From contig JBLIKP010000029.1 of NCBI GenBank assembly GCA_047635375.1, positions 1-24,852 of the forward strand: a stretch of 24,852 nucleotides of DNA, in the 5' to 3' direction. A model generated the notes under the pieces. That model was not told where the DNA came from. It saw only the letters and a list, made by a program, of their open reading frames with translations, and did not search any database. Source of the DNA: JBLIKP01 sp047635375. Its GTDB lineage: Bacteria; Bacteroidota; Bacteroidia; Sphingobacteriales; Sphingobacteriaceae. Positions 23,781 through 24,852 of the stretch are shown here, piece by piece. Numbering within the stretch: the stretch's first letter is position 1; each line of letters opens with the position of its first letter. The translations under genes were made by a program, and so were the position numbers.

Positions 23781-24852
23781 ATGCGCAATTTTCTAAAAAT
23801 CACTCTTACCCTAATTTTAACCTTGGGGTTAACTCAGTTTTCTTCGGCTCAAGGCCGAAAGAAGAAAAATCAAGAAGTTCCTGCGGTTACTGTGGATAAG
23901 GCCACGTACAACACGCTGAAATACAGAAACATTGGTCCGTTCCGTGGTGGACGATCAGCGGCAGTGACGGGTGTTGCGGGGAAACCTCAACTTTTCTATT
24001 TCGGTTCAACCGGAGGTGGAGTTTGGCGCACGCAAGATGGCGGCTCGACTTTTGAAAACATCTCCGACGGCTATTTCGGTGGCTCGGTTGGTTCTGTTGC
24101 AGTGAGCGAATGGGACAACAATGTAATTTACGTGGGTGGCGGTGAGAAAACCGTCCGCGGAAACGTGAGTTCTGGCTACGGTATTTTTAAATCTGTTGAT
24201 GCTGGTGAAACTTGGGAGTTTAAAGGTCTGCCTGATTCTCGTCACATTTCCCGACTAAGAATTCACCCTAAAAACCCCGACCTAGTGTACGCTGCCGTAA
24301 TGGGTGACCTTTACAAAAGCAGCGAAGAACGTGGTGTTTACCGCTCAAAAGACGGCGGAAACACTTGGGAACGTATTTTATTCGCTAATGAGGATGCCGG
24401 TGCAGTGGACCTACTAATGGATCCTACCAATCCGCGAATTCTCTACGTCAGCACTTGGCGCATCCGCCGAACGCCTTACGATCTTAGCTCTGGTGGCGAG
24501 GGTTCAAGTCTTTGGAAATCTAAGGACGGTGGCGACACGTGGACTGAGCTTTCTAAAAACGAAGGATTCCCTGAAGGGACATTGGGGATCATCGGTGTGG
24601 CGGTTTCGCCACTCAACAACCAACGTGTTTGGGCGCAGGTTGAAGCCAATGAAGGCGGACTCTTCCGATCCGACGATGGTGGAAAAAATTGGAAGCAAGT
24701 AAATAGCGACCGCAGTCTTCGTCAGCGTGCATGGTATTACACCCGTGTTTATGCCGATACCAAAGATGAAAACACGGTTTACGTGCTTAATGTGCGTTAC
24801 CACAAATCTACAGATGGCGGCCAAACATTTAAATCGGCGAATGCACCTCACG
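23781..24852 (+). CDS. Sortilin/VPS10-like beta-propeller exported protein (3' end outside window)
   Basis: The frame is open from the ATG at 23781 to the window edge, giving 357 complete codons. Signal peptide (about 1-25, ending near 'SSAQG'), a basic linker, then 'YRNIGPFRGGRSAAVTGV' typical of the VPS10/sialidase-like exo-beta-propellers of Bacteroidota. Asp-box/BNR-type motifs recur: DGGSTF (86-91), DAGETW (140-145), DGGNTW (191-196), DGGDTW (249-254), DGGKNW (299-304) and DGGQTF (345-350), about one per 50 residues, marking propeller blades. Family members run to about 900-1100 residues, so much of the gene lies outside. Such proteins are often called glycosyl hydrolases, but I see no evidence of catalysis; a binding role is equally possible. 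Codon use is more G+C-rich than in the left half of the window. Confidence 0.85.
   Translation, partial: MRNFLKITLTLILTLGLTQFSSAQGRKKKNQEVPAVTVDKATYNTLKYRNIGPFRGGRSAAVTGVAGKPQLFYFGSTGGGVWRTQDGGSTFENISDGYFGGSVGSVAVSEWDNNVIYVGGGEKTVRGNVSSGYGIFKSVDAGETWEFKGLPDSRHISRLRIHPKNPDLVYAAVMGDLYKSSEERGVYRSKDGGNTWERILFANEDAGAVDLLMDPTNPRILYVSTWRIRRTPYDLSSGGEGSSLWKSKDGGDTWTELSKNEGFPEGTLGIIGVAVSPLNNQRVWAQVEANEGGLFRSDDGGKNWKQVNSDRSLRQRAWYYTRVYADTKDENTVYVLNVRYHKSTDGGQTFKSANAPH

Noticed and set aside
24504..24851. Minus-strand frame of 115 codons at the right end
   Set aside because: The plus strand here encodes the propeller protein with regular Asp-box motifs; the antisense frame has no recognisable features.

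Overview
The window looks like a chromosomal segment of a marine-type Bacteroidota (Flavobacteriia or a close relative). The reasons are low G+C over most of its length, secreted proteins with Type IX secretion (T9SS) C-terminal sorting domains (one gliding-motility/CHU_C type, two type A), PKD-rich exoproteins, a GWxTD lipoprotein, and TAnnTTTG promoter elements in place of E. coli-type -10 boxes. Translation starts often lack a Shine-Dalgarno sequence and sometimes use TTG. I see no tRNA, rRNA, IS element, phage gene or CRISPR array.

Layout. (1) Positions 1-10100 hold a cluster of secreted proteins: a truncated minus-strand gene whose N-terminal domain recurs in two later genes, a PKD plus CHU_C protein (397-2094, minus), and two tandem 1287-residue multidomain metalloproteases (2274-6137 and 6237-10100). 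Each protease is followed by a strong intrinsic terminator. (2) Positions 10223-17531 are mostly housekeeping: a DUF2911 membrane-anchored protein, a small unknown protein whose start codon abuts a terminator, RecQ (minus), the sugar-phosphate pair KdsD/KpsF and mannose-1-phosphate guanylyltransferase (plus, both starting with TTG), and RlmB with a GWxTD lipoprotein (minus). (3) Positions 17479-17735 carry a cluster of DnaA-box-like 9-mers and an AT-rich stretch directly upstream of dnaB. (4) Positions 19270-22487 form a tight minus-strand run: M28 peptidase, small lipoprotein, YidD, then the tRNA hydroxylase TrhO. (5) Positions 22488-23087 are non-coding and contain two diverged copies of a palindromic, G+C-richer repeat. 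(6) Positions 23088-24852 hold a lipoprotein and the 5' part of a sortilin/VPS10-like beta-propeller gene, with visibly higher G+C than the left half.

How the genes fit together. The left third is export biology: T9SS cargo made from signal peptide, IPT/TIG, metalloprotease, PKD and sorting modules. KdsD and the GDP-mannose enzyme supply envelope glycan precursors. RecQ, DnaB, RlmB and TrhO are information-processing genes. The observation I would check first is the DnaA-box cluster before dnaB, which is either a DnaA-controlled dnaB promoter or a replication origin. The second is the protease family, which shares an unrecognised N-terminal domain and a variant zinc motif.
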